Shown in pieces: positions 45,999 through 58,206 of a DNA stretch of 64,000 nucleotides. Each line of letters opens with the position of its first letter. Position 1 is the first letter of the stretch. Source of the stretch: Sipunculus nudus (taxonomy: Eukaryota; Annelida; Sipuncula; Golfingiida; Sipunculidae); assembly GCA_026874595.1 (NCBI GenBank), contig CM049309.1, positions 5,912,576 through 5,976,575 of the forward strand. The letters run 5' to 3'. The notes beneath the pieces were generated by a model that searched no databases, was not told the DNA's origin, and saw only the letters and a list, made by a program, of their open reading frames with translations. The position numbers and the translations under genes were made by a program.

Positions 45999-47892
45999 TG
46001 ACTATCAACCTTCAGCATTGCGCTTTCGCACATCATAACGGAGCATACTTTTAACAGAGTGGAGAGTCTTGTACCCATCATGCGTACATAGTCAACTTGG
46101 AAGTCATCTGTGCGCTGTCAACAAGACCTTGGTAGCTTCCAGATTGGGGTAACGTTGCTAAAGGCGGGCCGACTTTTCGGGATAAAGGATAGCGGTGGGA
46201 CTCTTACAATTCGTTTGGCAGGCGCTCACAAGATATCGTCCCAACTAATCGTATAGCACAGCAGGATGTGTGATAACCCACACTCCACCCCGTCTAGCTG
46301 ACAACGAACACAACTTAATGAAACCATACTGCCGCCACTGGAAATGTAAGCGGACCCGCCAATATCTCACAAAATGGGAACTGGTGAACAGCAGCTCGAT
46401 TTAAACTCACGGTGTAGGGATAACTAAACATTCTTTCATGTTAAGTGTAAACTTACAACCCGCCAGCCTGAAGCAGTCAACCTAAGCTGTATCTATAACA
46501 TGCCTCAGCTGTTTCATTACATATTATGGTCACCGTTTGACCTTCGTGGATAGATTCAGGGTTGCCTGGTAGCAATTCCAGGTGGCGCTGTCAGTGCTTA
46601 TAATGGGCAATTTTTACGGTACACACTGATTACATGGCGACCTTTATTACAAATATATCACTAGAACCTAACGTATCGCCTTGATTACTGTGATAAGTAC
46701 ATAGGCAGTTTTTACGGTATTTTCTCATTAGAGTTAACCTAACCACTGGTATGTCATACTGAAATATGGCCGTTTACATACCATCTCAACCAGTGCAATT
46801 AGTTGTGTGGGATTTTTATGGTACAGACCGATAATGGTGACCTATAGTGCCCGCATATCATGTTGAGTCATGGGCAGTTACTTCTTCTAGCAAGAGTGAC
46901 GTCATTGGCACTTTACGTGGAGTTCTAACGTTTGAAAAATAAGGGTGTAACATCAACTAACCGTTTGAGCTGTACGATTCATAAAAAAAATCTATCAGTA
47001 TAGGGTGCTTTCTCGAGAATTCAATGTGGTTTATTATCAGGAATTTGTTTCTATATGTATCGCTTTTACATCTGGGCAATATAGGGGAGAAAGATTTAGG
47101 AGGAAGTATGACGTTATTAACTGGCAGTTGGGAAGAATTTGGCACATTCCAAGACTAAAACCCAGTGATAAAAAAAAAATAAAAAAAAGAACGGACTCAT
47201 AATTCTTAATTGTGTTCTAGCTCCGTACCGTAAGTGGCATATATGTACACAGTATAGACACTTAACATCTTTACTCTGTTCGTTTCAGTGTAAAAATTAT
47301 GAATCTTATGTAAGGGTTTACACATTTAAATCATACAAATTCGATCACTTATCGCAGTCTAAACTTTGTTTGATCTTTGTGCGAGTACCAAATATCGATC
47401 TCTCAAATACATCGATATTTCTTTATATCTTGCATTTACACCTTTAGCAATGTATGCACTATAATAAAATTACCTATAGGTGTTTTTTTTTAAATTAACC
47501 AATCACTTACAAACCCCGTGATCCTGAAATTTGGTCATCTTTCATGAGTCGGTCCAATTTTCTTTGAAAAAAAAAAAAAAAAACACTCGGTCTTCGAACG
47601 TGTTGATTGGCAAGATAGTTCACTACTGTGACGTATCTGAAATGTACAATCTTCCGGTGTTTCACCAATAAGCACGCATGAAATGTACATGCACAGGTGC
47701 ACGACCTCTCGAATTTGCACGTTCTTCCCGCTCTTCCGGCCATGAAGCAGACGACACGTCTGTCTGACCAATCAATTCGTGTTAGAAAAGAGTATTCTGA
47801 AGAGTTTTCGCATCGCTTGCACTTTATAGGATTTGCCCTTGGCATTTTTAGGTATGTCTTTATTCACATCTATTAATAGTGTAGCCATATTT
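45999..47892. promoter_or_regulatory. 5' flank of the SVEP1-like gene
   Basis: Contains the 5' UTR and, presumably, the promoter of the minus-strand gene. Reading the minus strand I see no convincing TATA box within 150 nt of the ATG and cannot place a start site. The assignment is by position only. Somewhat GC-richer stretches lie at 46130-46340. Confidence 0.35.
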
Positions 47893-48487
47893 GTATCCGC
47901 CAAAACGAAGTTTTGCGGATACTATGTTTTTGACCGGGTTCCGCCGCCGCCGCGGCGTTCGTTTCCGGAGAACTCCTCTGAGACTACCGGAAGGATTTTC
48001 CCGAAACTTACACCAATTATCGGGTCACATGTGAACTGGTGCCTAACAAATTGGCCTTGACCTCTGACCTTTCCTCTCTGCCCAGCGTCCGTATGTGCGT
48101 TTGTTTCCACACATAAACCCACATATCGCGGGAACCGATAGACAGATTAGGAAAAAAAAATTGTACAAATGTAGCCCTTGGATAGCTTTATAACATACAC
48201 AAAAATGGTGGCACCACCTGCAGCCATTTTTGCACAGCGTCCATCTGTTTGTCTGCTGTGGGATAAAACTTTTCCACCTGAAATTTTGCATGTGTATACA
48301 TCTTTGATAGTTTCTCGTTCAAATAACAGGTGGCGCCACATACAATCATGTTTACGTGGCATACATCCATTCTAATATGTAACACATGTAACTCTATTTC
48401 CCCTTGCCACTCAATCCATGCCTCACTTCACCAGTCCTACTCTGATTTTGGCGGATACACGTAGTCGCTTGTCGACTACCCGTTTTC
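47893..48487 (-). mobile_element. Element family D, copy 2 (inverted, single internal unit)
   Basis: Reverse-oriented relative of 26683-27801. It starts GTATCCGCCAAAACGAAG and ends with GGCGGATACACGTAGTCGCT then TGTCGACTACCCG. Internal GCCATTTTTGCACAGCGTCC is the reverse of the tandem-unit motif. No coding capacity. Confidence 0.82.
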
Positions 48488-48864
48488 TAGTTTTTAATAT
48501 TTTAAATGGAGATTATCCGCAACGAAAAATATAGACACACCATTAATTGTCCAAAAGACTGATTAATTCTGGTCGTACTTAGTTATTTATCACGGGGCAT
48601 CGATATATTCCTCATATATTTAGGGATTTGGTCGTGGTCCAAAAAAGCGTTATTCGGCTTTAAACTTTGCGATACACGCCCCTGCCTATACCCGGAGATA
48701 GAATCTCGCCTACATGGACGCTGTCCACGGAATTCTTTGATGTCAAACCCTGAAAGGTTACTTTCTCCCAATTTTGTGTACACACTAAAACCGGAACATT
48801 TAACACACTTTACCTGTAACAGATATATAGCATGTAGAAATTATTTGTATATATCGCTATTACG

Positions 48865-51800
48865 TAACAAGGGACCCATGGGTCACGGCGCTCAGCTGTT
48901 ATATATGATAAAAAAATATGATTTTGAAATGAGGCACATGCTGGTTTTGTGTGGTAATAAATATAAGCTGTATAATGAGTTGTTGGTGTTTAGCTTATGT
49001 ATGATTTTGATAGTTTCTTTGGAGACAGGGAAGAGATTGATTTCATTTATTTTATTAACAAATGGAGTGCTATTGTCATACAGATTTTTACTTAGCCATA
49101 TAACTGATAAGCAGCACATATAAGATAAGAGTTTAACTATTTATTGAAATTTAATAACAAATATTGTGCCAAATATAATTTTTATTAAAAATAATAAGAG
49201 AAACATATGATTTTTTAAAATAAAATATAACTGAAATGAATATTAAAATAATATAATAGAATATATTCATGAATGCATTCATAAATACATTTTTAAAGTA
49301 TTTGCACTGGTATTCAAATACTTTCATTTTTGACCTGAATTCCCATTCTTGTGCAAGATATTTTATGATAGAGTACATATTCATATTCGTATTCAAATAC
49401 ATTTGCAAAGTATTTGCACCATGTCTGGTATTTATTCAGTTTTAGCCAAATAATGATGTTGAGAATCCAGAATATAAACAAAGGACCCATGGGTCACGGC
49501 GCCCAGCTTAAGATTGAAATTTTTGCAAATGCAAAATATGAAAAATATTCTATTGTAATGTTTTTCATTTATATAAGCATATGAGAAGCTAAGAGGAAAG
49601 GGGCCCTCCTACTTGGTTATAGAAAAGTTCTAAATATATGATTGCAAACTAATACTCTGACAAGACTGTCATGAAGAAAAACAGTAAAAGTTTTGAGATA
49701 CTGTGATGCATATGAAAAATTTACAGATGGACAGACAAGTGGACAGATTGGACTAATACCTTTATTTCACTTTCAAGGGAATAATGCTTTTCGGTTTATA
49801 TATGCCTATTTTTTTTAGCATATCCACTTTTTCCACTGCCTACACAAAAATCAGGCCCGTACATGTGCACCTTTTTAATGAAATTTTCTATGTTAGAGCA
49901 TCGTCAAACAGTCAAAAGTAGGTCAACTGGGACAAAACGTGAACTTGATCTGTAACTGGTCATTATCTGCCCACACACCAAAAATCAGGCCAATAATTGC
50001 AGGCATTCCGAAAAAAAGTCGGTACAACTGTTTGATTTCGGAATGACGGAAGGACGGAAGGACGGAATGACGGACATGGGTAAAACTATATGCCCCGGCC
50101 ACTTTTCAAATAAAGTATACACACTGTTGGTTGAATGAGGGACAAACAATATCATTATGCTAATTACAATCTCATCTATAAATATTTAATGGAATTAATA
50201 GTCAATTTCACACCTGGTGAAGTTTTACTCTTCTGAAGTAAAGCATTACTTATCTGATGAACATCCACACTTTCATAGCAATACATACATTTGTGGACAC
50301 AATTAAATGTGCACTTTAATCATTGTAACCCTGGTGGTACAATACAAAATCTAAAATGTAGCACAGCCAAGAATAAATAAAATACAGAAAATTTTAACAT
50401 TCATCTAGTTTATCCAACAGCTGGGGGAGGGGGGGAGTGCAGCAGGGCAGAGGGGAAGCCTGCTAGTAGTGGCCAAGCTGAGCCAAGGCAAGCTGCCTGC
50501 ATGGGGTGGGTTACATAATACAAGTGAAGACTGTACTACTATGTGGGCTAGATGTAAACAACACTTGACATGGTGTATGAAAACTTGAATAAAAGCTTCT
50601 CTTTTCAATCAATTCCTTTGAAATTTCAGATTTAAAAAAAATTAAATCCTTATGTATATATGCTATGAAAATTGAATCAACAGTGCTTACAAGGAAAAAA
50701 CGTGCCATTGCCAAAGTTAGACAAAATTTAAGGTATTGATTTTTTATTTATGCTAATAACTTGAAAAATTTGCAAAATTCAGAACTAATTTTGAGTAAAC
50801 GATTGAGTCTTGATTAAATAAAGTTATATTCCTGAAAAAAAAAGTCTCCAGCTTCAGCAATTCTCATGTTAAGTGAGCAAATACTGTGGTTGGCTTTATA
50901 TTTACGGGGCTCAATTTTCGCGATTAAGCAATTTTTCATTGTTTCACGGGGTTCCATTTTCGCGATGGGGCATATATCAATATTTTAATAAACACCAAAA
51001 TATGTATGAATTCTCTATTGCACGAAGTTGTTTTGCTCAAACAACAACAGGAACCAGGCGATGCCGCTTCAAAGGGGCATTGGTTTCACAGCTTGGCCAT
51101 TACATATCAATATAAATAGGGCCCTCTTCTCTGCCCTGATCATATCATGTTCAGGTTACGTAATAGAAACATCATTCCATGGATATAACAAGTTGGTTAC
51201 GGAAGCGGCCATATCCCTGAAGCGGCCACGCATGGAAGGTCTGCCTGATACCCGCGAGTGTGAATGTGAAGAAAGAGCAGAGTTACTCTAAGCGGCGAAT
51301 GATCAGATCGACCGACAGTCAACAAAGCGTAAGCGAGGAAATTTCAAGCAGTTCGACCAAGACAAACGGCTTGCGATCGCAGTTTAATAAATAAAATCAG
51401 ACGTGCAGCACTGCTGGTGAGAACTAAGCATTTTTTTATATTAAACTAGATTGTGGATATCTTTATTTTCCACTAAAACCCATTATTGCCAACTGGTGGC
51501 AAATACAGAGACTTTTTTTCCATGACAGAAAGGTTTCATATCTGCGTGGTTTCAATTTCGCAGCTTTTCCCCTACCGCGAATATCGTAAATTTGAAACCA
51601 CCGCGAATAACAAGCCAACCACAGTATATTTCCTGATTAAAAAAAAAATTTCATTATATTTGGGCCCATAACTTCAAAATAATACCCAATACCCAATTTT
51701 TGGTATGTGCACAGAAAATGTATGGAAGAATATGAAACTAAATACGATCAAAAACTGATCAGTGGTTTTGATATTAGGCAGTCTTGAAGTAAAACAATGG

Positions 51801-52018
51801 CTTTTTTATGGAAAACGGGGGTTTTTCCTTAATATCTCGAAGGACCGAAGTCCTAATGACCCAATTTTCGGTATCGTAGGAGATTTTGGGGAAATCTAAT
51901 GGTATGCAGAATTCGTAGGTCCAACGGTTTTAAAACCGTTAACGGACGGACGGACGGACGGACGACGGACAAAGGACCACGACTATAGCTCAGATGACTT
52001 ACAGTCAGCTGAGCTAAA
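48865..52018 (+). mobile_element. CAGCTG-end element region with nested insertions
   Basis: Two left ends are present: 48865 (GGGACCCATGGGTCACGGCG then CTCAGCTG) and 49476 (GGACCCATGGGTCACGGCGC). A right end lies at about 51945-52018 (CGGACGGACGGACGG ... CAGTCAGCTGAGCTAAAAA). MITE F (50881-51627) sits inside. Which left end pairs with which right end is not resolved. No gene seen. Confidence 0.55.
50881..51627. mobile_element. MITE family F (ATACTGTGGTTGGCTT ends)
   Basis: It begins ATACTGTGGTTGGCTT and ends AAGCCAACCACAGTAT, an exact inverted pair of 16 bp. Near both ends are CGCGA/TCGCG motifs (TTTTCGCGAT, CCGCGAATA). It is about 747 bp; short ORFs inside are not protein-like. Confidence 0.85.
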
Positions 52019-52392
52019 AACTGGTCGGATACCAGTCTTGACGAACAGACGGACGGAATGCTTGATTATTATACGGCATCCGCTTATTCAAGCGGGACCC
52101 TAATAAACACACAAGGTTTCAAGACAGAGATGAAACCACAGTTGGGAATCTGAAAGTATCAATATAATCGTGCAGTCTCAAAATAAAGTAAAAGTTGCAT
52201 AAAAAATAGAAAAAATACAGGTGGCGCCAGGAACTGAAAAAACCAGGAAGTGAGAGATCCAATCATAATCAAACACTTCGGATCCCAGGAAACTGGATGA
52301 AAAAACTGCTGAAAAACTGACATATATATAATTGCTGTCATTTAAAGGTCTCAAAAACAGGAAAAATCGTAAAAAAAATGAGAAAAATATAC

Positions 52393-52757
52393 ATGTGTTG
52401 CCACCAGTTTTTGGGAACTGACAGAACTATTCATGGTCAATATTCCAGGCAAGATTCATGGCAACCGATGTATTAATTATCAAGATACTGGATGTTTTGT
52501 ATCAAATTTTTAAATTATTCTGGGGGTACTTACGAGCCCCATAGCTCGGAGAATACAGGTAACAGAGACCTAATTTCAAGTTTCTAAGGAGATTTTATTA
52601 TTGACCTCCCTGCACCTTCACTTGAAAATTTCTAGAGCTAGCAGTTACGATTTGTGCCTTTCAAACCGACGGACGCACAGACGGCCGGACAACCGGACAG
52701 ACGACGACAAGGCGCAATTCCTATACCTCAATTGACTTTCAGTCAGCTGAGATAAAA
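52393..52757 (+). mobile_element. CAGCTG-element right-end module
   Basis: Collinear with 3473-3828: GGGAACTGACA, CATGGTCAATATTC, AATTATCAAGATA, CATAGCTCGGA, GTTACGATTTGTGCC, a GGACGG-rich stretch and TTTCAGTCAGCTGAG. Confidence 0.75.
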
Positions 52758-52866
52758 AGTGTATAACACAGTTTCGTCAACAGTTTCGTCGACTTTCCAT
52801 AATGTGCCTCCCAAAGATACTGTGGTAAGGAAACTTTGTATCACAAGTTGAATGAATGTCTAGCTG

Positions 52867-52868
<2 letters not shown>

Positions 52869-52906
<38 letters not shown>

Positions 52907-52921
52907 GTATATATATATATA
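52869..52921. repeat. (TA)n microsatellite
   Basis: TA tract interrupted by ACATATGTA. Confidence 0.92.
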
Positions 52922-53130
52922 CAGCTGGTGTAAAACAAATTGAGAAAATAAATCGCCAAATATTCCTGCGCAGTTACTTCATAAAGAAAGGTCTAGGAAG
53001 GGACATAGCAGTAAATTGATTAATAATCAATAAAATATTTTTCTGTCTCTGGGGTGCCCATACCATTCTGATATTGCAAAAAATAGACTGGGATATTGTG
53101 ATTTGGTAACAATCTACAATAAACTGAAAA

Positions 53131-53201
53131 GCGGTCATACCTTGGTATCATTTGTATTATGACACTGTGTCATAATAAAAGTGATATCATGGTATGACCG
53201 T
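53131..53201. repeat. About 34-bp imperfect inverted repeat
   Basis: CGGTCATACCTTGGTATCA and TATTATGACAC on the left arm mirror GTGTCATAATA and TGATATCATGGTATGACCG on the right arm, with virtually no loop. Mismatches are few. It may be a whole small palindromic element. Confidence 0.88.
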
Positions 53202-55337
53202 TTTTATTATTGGGTCGTTTGACCTGATTCCCTCCTAGTATTTCTAAGAACATTGGAGATATAAAGACTTATTATAAATAGGGATTCAAGCGCCTGTGTA
53301 TTGACCGACGAACGTGGACTTTCTATATTCCAGTCTTCTATGACGAAGGGACGAACTGAATATAATGAAAAGTGGTAGACATGGGGTTGCGTTGTGTTGA
53401 ATTAAATCTAAACTCATATGACTGTAAAATAAAGAAGTAGAATCCTGTGAGAAAACTGGGGAATAATTATATACACCACACCACACACAGGACAAAGTAT
53501 CGGCTTCTAACCAACGCCCAACCCATCCCCCGAAACAATAAACATCACAAGCTGCATGTCTACATGCACTGCTTCATGTGAAAAGGAAGTTGAAATTTAA
53601 AACTCATAGTCTGTATCACGGGTCTGTGGATTAATAAGTCATGGCTCCAGTTGTGAAGGCGACATAAAAAACTAAATTGACGCATGAAAGATGATCTCCT
53701 TATTTTAGCGCAGCTATCTGGGATATTTCTTCGGGAAACATGTGGTCACGTGATAAGCTTTTATATCATTACAAACGGCATACAATCAACAGACATCCGA
53801 AAAAAATGCATTTAGCCCCTGATATTAGCATGGTAGTGCAACAGACATTTCCATGCAATGATATAAGCACTTGTAATAGAGAGATTTTACAAAGAACATG
53901 ACAGTGAAATAATACAGGTTTCCAGGACGGAACATTTACAGGATAGACATCACATGTGATACAAATCAGGTCATATACCGTCTTGTTGCATCATTATGAA
54001 AAAGCTTCAGTGTGACTGAATGCTGTTTATTTCACATATATATCGATTCATTGAAGATCGGTTTTAGTTTAAATGACACATTGAAAAACAGGTGACCCTA
54101 AAGGGGTTTATTCAGATATCTGACGTCTATTAACTAAAGACAAACCCTTTTATAAGAAAAGGCCAAAAACCACCGTACACAGGCTGTTTCTTTTGTTTAT
54201 ATCCACGTGTGTATAACTAGGGAGGGGGGGGGGGGGGGGTGCCAAAATAATCAAAACACATTTTACATGGACATCTTGCAGTATGTCAGACGAGCCATAT
54301 ATAGTTTTGCATAGGGTGTTTTATGACAAGTAAAATTGGCAAATACCTTATATAAAGGCCACATGGGTTTCCCATTTGTCAACATTGCTGTTTTTACTTA
54401 CAGCTTGAAGATAATTCGTTTGGCTAATAGATCCGTCACAGAGGCGTTACATGAATCTTTTGTTTACACAAATTGCCTACATTTGGTTATAATGTGTAAG
54501 CGGAGTAAGAATGAAAATACATAAGTTCTGCAGTAAAAATAGATGAATACCTGGATTTAAGTAAAACATGTAGGTAATAACAAGGAACCAACAGAACATG
54601 CAAAACTTTACAGTTTGGAGGAAATTTCAACAGTTTTCATTCGGAGAATTAGCTAGTATGCAATTAATGATAACGGATGAAACCTGAAAACCTGGCTCAG
54701 TATAGGCCATTATGTTCAAATAAATGAGCTTAAGGATTACATGGATAAATTGACACATAAAAATAGCATAACTCATGTTGATATATGTATATATGTAGAC
54801 GTTTCATGACCTCGCGAGGTGGTTGGAAAAATCGCATTGTCAGGGATTGTAAGAAGTAATTCTTTGGTCATGACAAAAAAAAAAAACAAAGGAATAAAAA
54901 GCTAATTCAAAGAAAATCAGGATTTGAATTTAATCGAAAACTCTCAGAAACACATTGCTTTTCTGTGACTTATGTAGAAAACAAAATATTTAAAAAAACA
55001 CGGCCTGTTTTGAAGGAAAATCACGAACTTTTGATTTTACACATTTTTACGAAATCTACAGTGATTCATGACCATATATGTCACTGTCTTGTCGATAAGT
55101 AACGTAAAAGGGATCTTTGCGTACCATTCGTGAAACATGCGATGTAAATATGGAGCGTACGATATATCATTTTATGTAAAATTGAATGATCTATAACTCG
55201 TATACTTTTCACTGATTAATCTTAACATGTGAAAATAGGTCACAGTATAATGCAGATTTAAGCTCCGGTTTTCCTCTTTTGGAGTTGCAAGGGTGCACGA
55301 TGTTGAGCATTGACATGATGGATAGAACTATATATAG
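53202..55337. other. Intergenic AT-rich DNA, no gene seen
   Basis: Apart from the MITE A fragment (54130-54300) I see no exon-like frame, RNA gene or larger repeat. Confidence 0.55.
54130..54300 (-). mobile_element. MITE family A, fragment
   Basis: Contains TTTTATAAGAAAAGGCC, GTTTATATCCACGTGT, a long G run (54222-54239) and TGCCAAAATAATCAAAACA, corresponding in order to the reversed copy at 55871-56312. The terminal repeats are missing. Confidence 0.55.
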
Positions 55338-57690
55338 TGACCCATGTGTCATGACGCTGAGCTGAATATCATGGCATTATAGCCTAACATTCAGAATAGT
55401 TCCTCAAGTTTTCATTGACTTTAATACTAATCTAGTTAACCCATTGCAGGGGGCATGGAAACTTTTCTGTTTAAAGCACATTACTTGATAATCCAGTTCA
55501 AAATATAGTTGCTCAATGCTGATACAACACAGTGGCATGACTGAAAACTGCCAGTCTCAAAATATCAGCTAATAAGCTATATATAGCCAACATATTAACA
55601 AAAAGAAGAGGCCTACAGGCCATGAAGCTCCGCTAAATCTGAATCACTACTCATGGCCATATTCTTGTTCAGTTTGTTGCAGACATCTACATACTGTATA
55701 CTAATCGGTTTTTGTTATTTTTAATTTAATACAAAATCTGACGCTTTAACAGATCTTATGATGACGCATGTGAAAGAAAATCTAAGATCGCTGCCTAGTT
55801 GTCATATTGAATCCATGACGAGCGCAGAAAATCAGTAACACACATCTTCTGATAGGGACCATTCACTTTAAAAGGGGCCCAGTCACCTATCTGACTGTTA
55901 TAAACTAAACGTAAAACCTTCGAGCATTCATTAAATTAGGCCAGAAAACGTGGATATCACCGCCAACAAGCTGCTTGTTTTGTTTATATCAACGTGTTTA
56001 CAATATGTGGGGGACCGCCAAAATAAAACCAATTCAACAAGTGCATCTGGCAGCAAGTCAGATAAGCCAGAGCTTTGCAAATTTCATTTTGCATCATGTG
56101 ACCTTTCTACCTTCGCATATATGCAACTTTCTTCCTTAGATTACATGTTTGTGAACGTCATGTTTGTCAACATTGCTGTGTTCACACATCCTACACAAAG
56201 GCCTTATAAGAACTTTCCACAACCAAAATTATCCTTAGATCATCAATATATACACAGAGGAGGCCAGAAATCACATGTATTCTTTTTTTTCTTTTCAGAT
56301 GATTGGGCACCTTAAAAAAAATCAAAGCAATGTATTAAACAGGTATATCAGAATCTGCCATGCAGGTGGCAGCGCGCTCAGAGCGTGGACAGATTTTGTC
56401 CCATTTCCTGTGACGACCCATGTCCGCCCCTCCATGAATCCACGATTAAGACTCAAACGATTCATTAGATATATCACATGAGAAGAAATACAAGATTGCT
56501 TTCTGGCAGCCATATTGGATTTCTAATGGCTTTGAGATATTAAAACAGACATCCTCACGTATAGGGACCATTCAAAATATAAAACATCAGAGCAATGGCT
56601 TGGACCGTCTAGATATACTGTACCCTGAAGGAAATCCAAGATTGCTGCATGCGTGGCGGCCATATGCTGGATTTCTAACGGGCTTTAACATTTATAGCAC
56701 ACATTCTCCTATCACGACCGGTCAACATATAAAAGTATATGGCTAGGACATTTCGCGAGATACTTTACAATACCTTTAAATGACTGCTGTCTGACGGCCA
56801 CAGTGAATTCTAACGGGTTTTACACATCTTGAATCTTAGAGTTCCTATCGGGACCAATCACCACATGAATACCTTGACCAATAGCTCAACTAGTTCTTGA
56901 GATAATTTACTTGAAAAAAAAAATCGCAGCCTGGTATACATTTTATATATATATATATATTTTTTTTTTGTTAACAGGATAGAAATATGACAACACATCC
57001 TTTCGTACACATACAAATAAACATATACATGTCTCCGCAAGAGCTTGGTTGTTGAGTGGTTCTTGAGATTAAGCTTATCCGACTGTAACAGTACGGATGA
57101 GGAAAAGGACAACCGGACAGGCAGGGTCTTGATCAACCAATGCTGAAGAGTTATAATCTTTCTGTTTGTGATGAAAAAATTAGGTAGGCACTTACATGTA
57201 GTATGCACTACCAAAGTTATAATTTTATTTTTTTAATAGGTTACATGATAAATATATCAGCAAAATTTGTCATAGCGGTTCTTGAGATATCCGACCTTTT
57301 GTATACATTTTTTGCTGACAAGAGTCTTACCAACCAGAGATAATTTCTGAGGTGCTTAGACATGTTTTCGCCTTATGACGCTGAGAATACAATCTTCATC
57401 CGTTCAATTTTGCGTCAATCCTAATCCCCCTTCTTTTCAACCTGAAAGATCAGGGAATTGGAAAATTATACGCTTAGTAAATGAAACAAGACGCAGATTG
57501 TGCATCATGATGCTTTTAAACTACCGTAATACCCTCCTCTTCTGCATCCCCCCCCCCCCCCGGCTTAGCCGCCCCTGGATGTTGGTTAGAACTATCTTGA
57601 TTCAAAGATAACGATTTGTGCAATGTTAGCAGACGGAGAAAGGTGATCGCCCAAAGCTGAGATGACTTTCAGTGAGCTCAAGTAAAAAGA
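55338..57690 (+). mobile_element. CAGCTG-end element carrying an inserted MITE A
   Basis: The left end is TAGTGACCCATGTGTCATGA then CGCTGAGCTG. The right end is GATCGCCCAAAGCTGAGATG, ending TTTCAGTGAGCTCAAGTAAAAAG. The body has several 'CGGCCATATTGGATTTCTAA' like blocks at about 140-nt spacing (56500, 56665 and a weaker one at 56800). A reversed MITE A (55871-56312) interrupts it, so the MITE is the younger insertion. Confidence 0.6.
55871..56312 (-). mobile_element. MITE family A, copy 4 (reversed)
   Basis: It starts AAAGGGGCCCAGTCACCTAT and ends GATGATTGGGCACCTT. It is the reverse complement of the arrangement in copies at 38721 and 57740. An ORF of about 120 codons across it follows no family and is a by-product. 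Confidence 0.78.
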
Positions 57691-57739
57691 ACGAAGAATG
57701 ATGCCTAATACAGCTATGGCTAAAGTGGGTATTTAACTT

Positions 57740-58206
57740 AAAGGTGCCCATTCACCTACCTTTTAAAAAAAAATTATGTGATTTCTGGCTTCCTCTGTGT
57801 ATATATTAATGTTCTAAGGGTAATTTTGTTTCTGAAAAAAACTTTTATAATGCCTTCGTGAAGGATGTTTTAACTTGTTTATCAACAATATGTTTGTAAA
57901 CAAAGCAATCCTGACAAACGGGAAAACATGTAACCTCAGATGGTAGGTTGCAAATATGAGGAGGTAGAAAGGTCACTTGTTGAAAATATTCATTTGCAAA
58001 GCTCTGGCTTATGTGACTTTCTGTCAGATGAGCTTGTTCAATTTGTTTTTGATTATTTTTGCGGGCCACCACATACCATAACAGGTTGATTTAAACAAAT
58101 CAAGCACCCTGTGTGCGGCGATATCCCCGTTTTCTGGCCTATTTTATAAAAGCTCCAAGGGATTGCTTTTAGTTTACAAATATCGGATAGGCGATGTGGC
58201 CCCTTT
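57740..58206 (+). mobile_element. MITE family A, copy 3
   Basis: It begins AAAGGTGCCCATTCACCTAC and ends GGCGATGTGGCCCCTTT. Body blocks match copy 2 closely (GTGATTTCTGGCTTCCTCTG, TTTATCAACAATATGTTTG). It sits 50 nt from the right end of the CAGCTG element. Confidence 0.82.

Noticed and set aside
47507-47845. Minus-strand ORF of 112 codons with several Cys
   Set aside because: Contains a poly-Phe run from poly-A, no family resemblance, no splice context, and lies next to a transposon-like element.
48737-49123. Plus-strand ORF of 128 codons
   Set aside because: AT-rich, of low protein character, overlaps the left end of a dispersed element, and has an equally open reverse frame.
55950-56315. 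Plus-strand ORF of 121 codons
   Set aside because: Spans MITE A in reverse; equivalent copies are not open.
56858-57214. Minus-strand ORF of 118 codons
   Set aside because: Built on poly-A/TA simple sequence within a repeat element; not protein-like.
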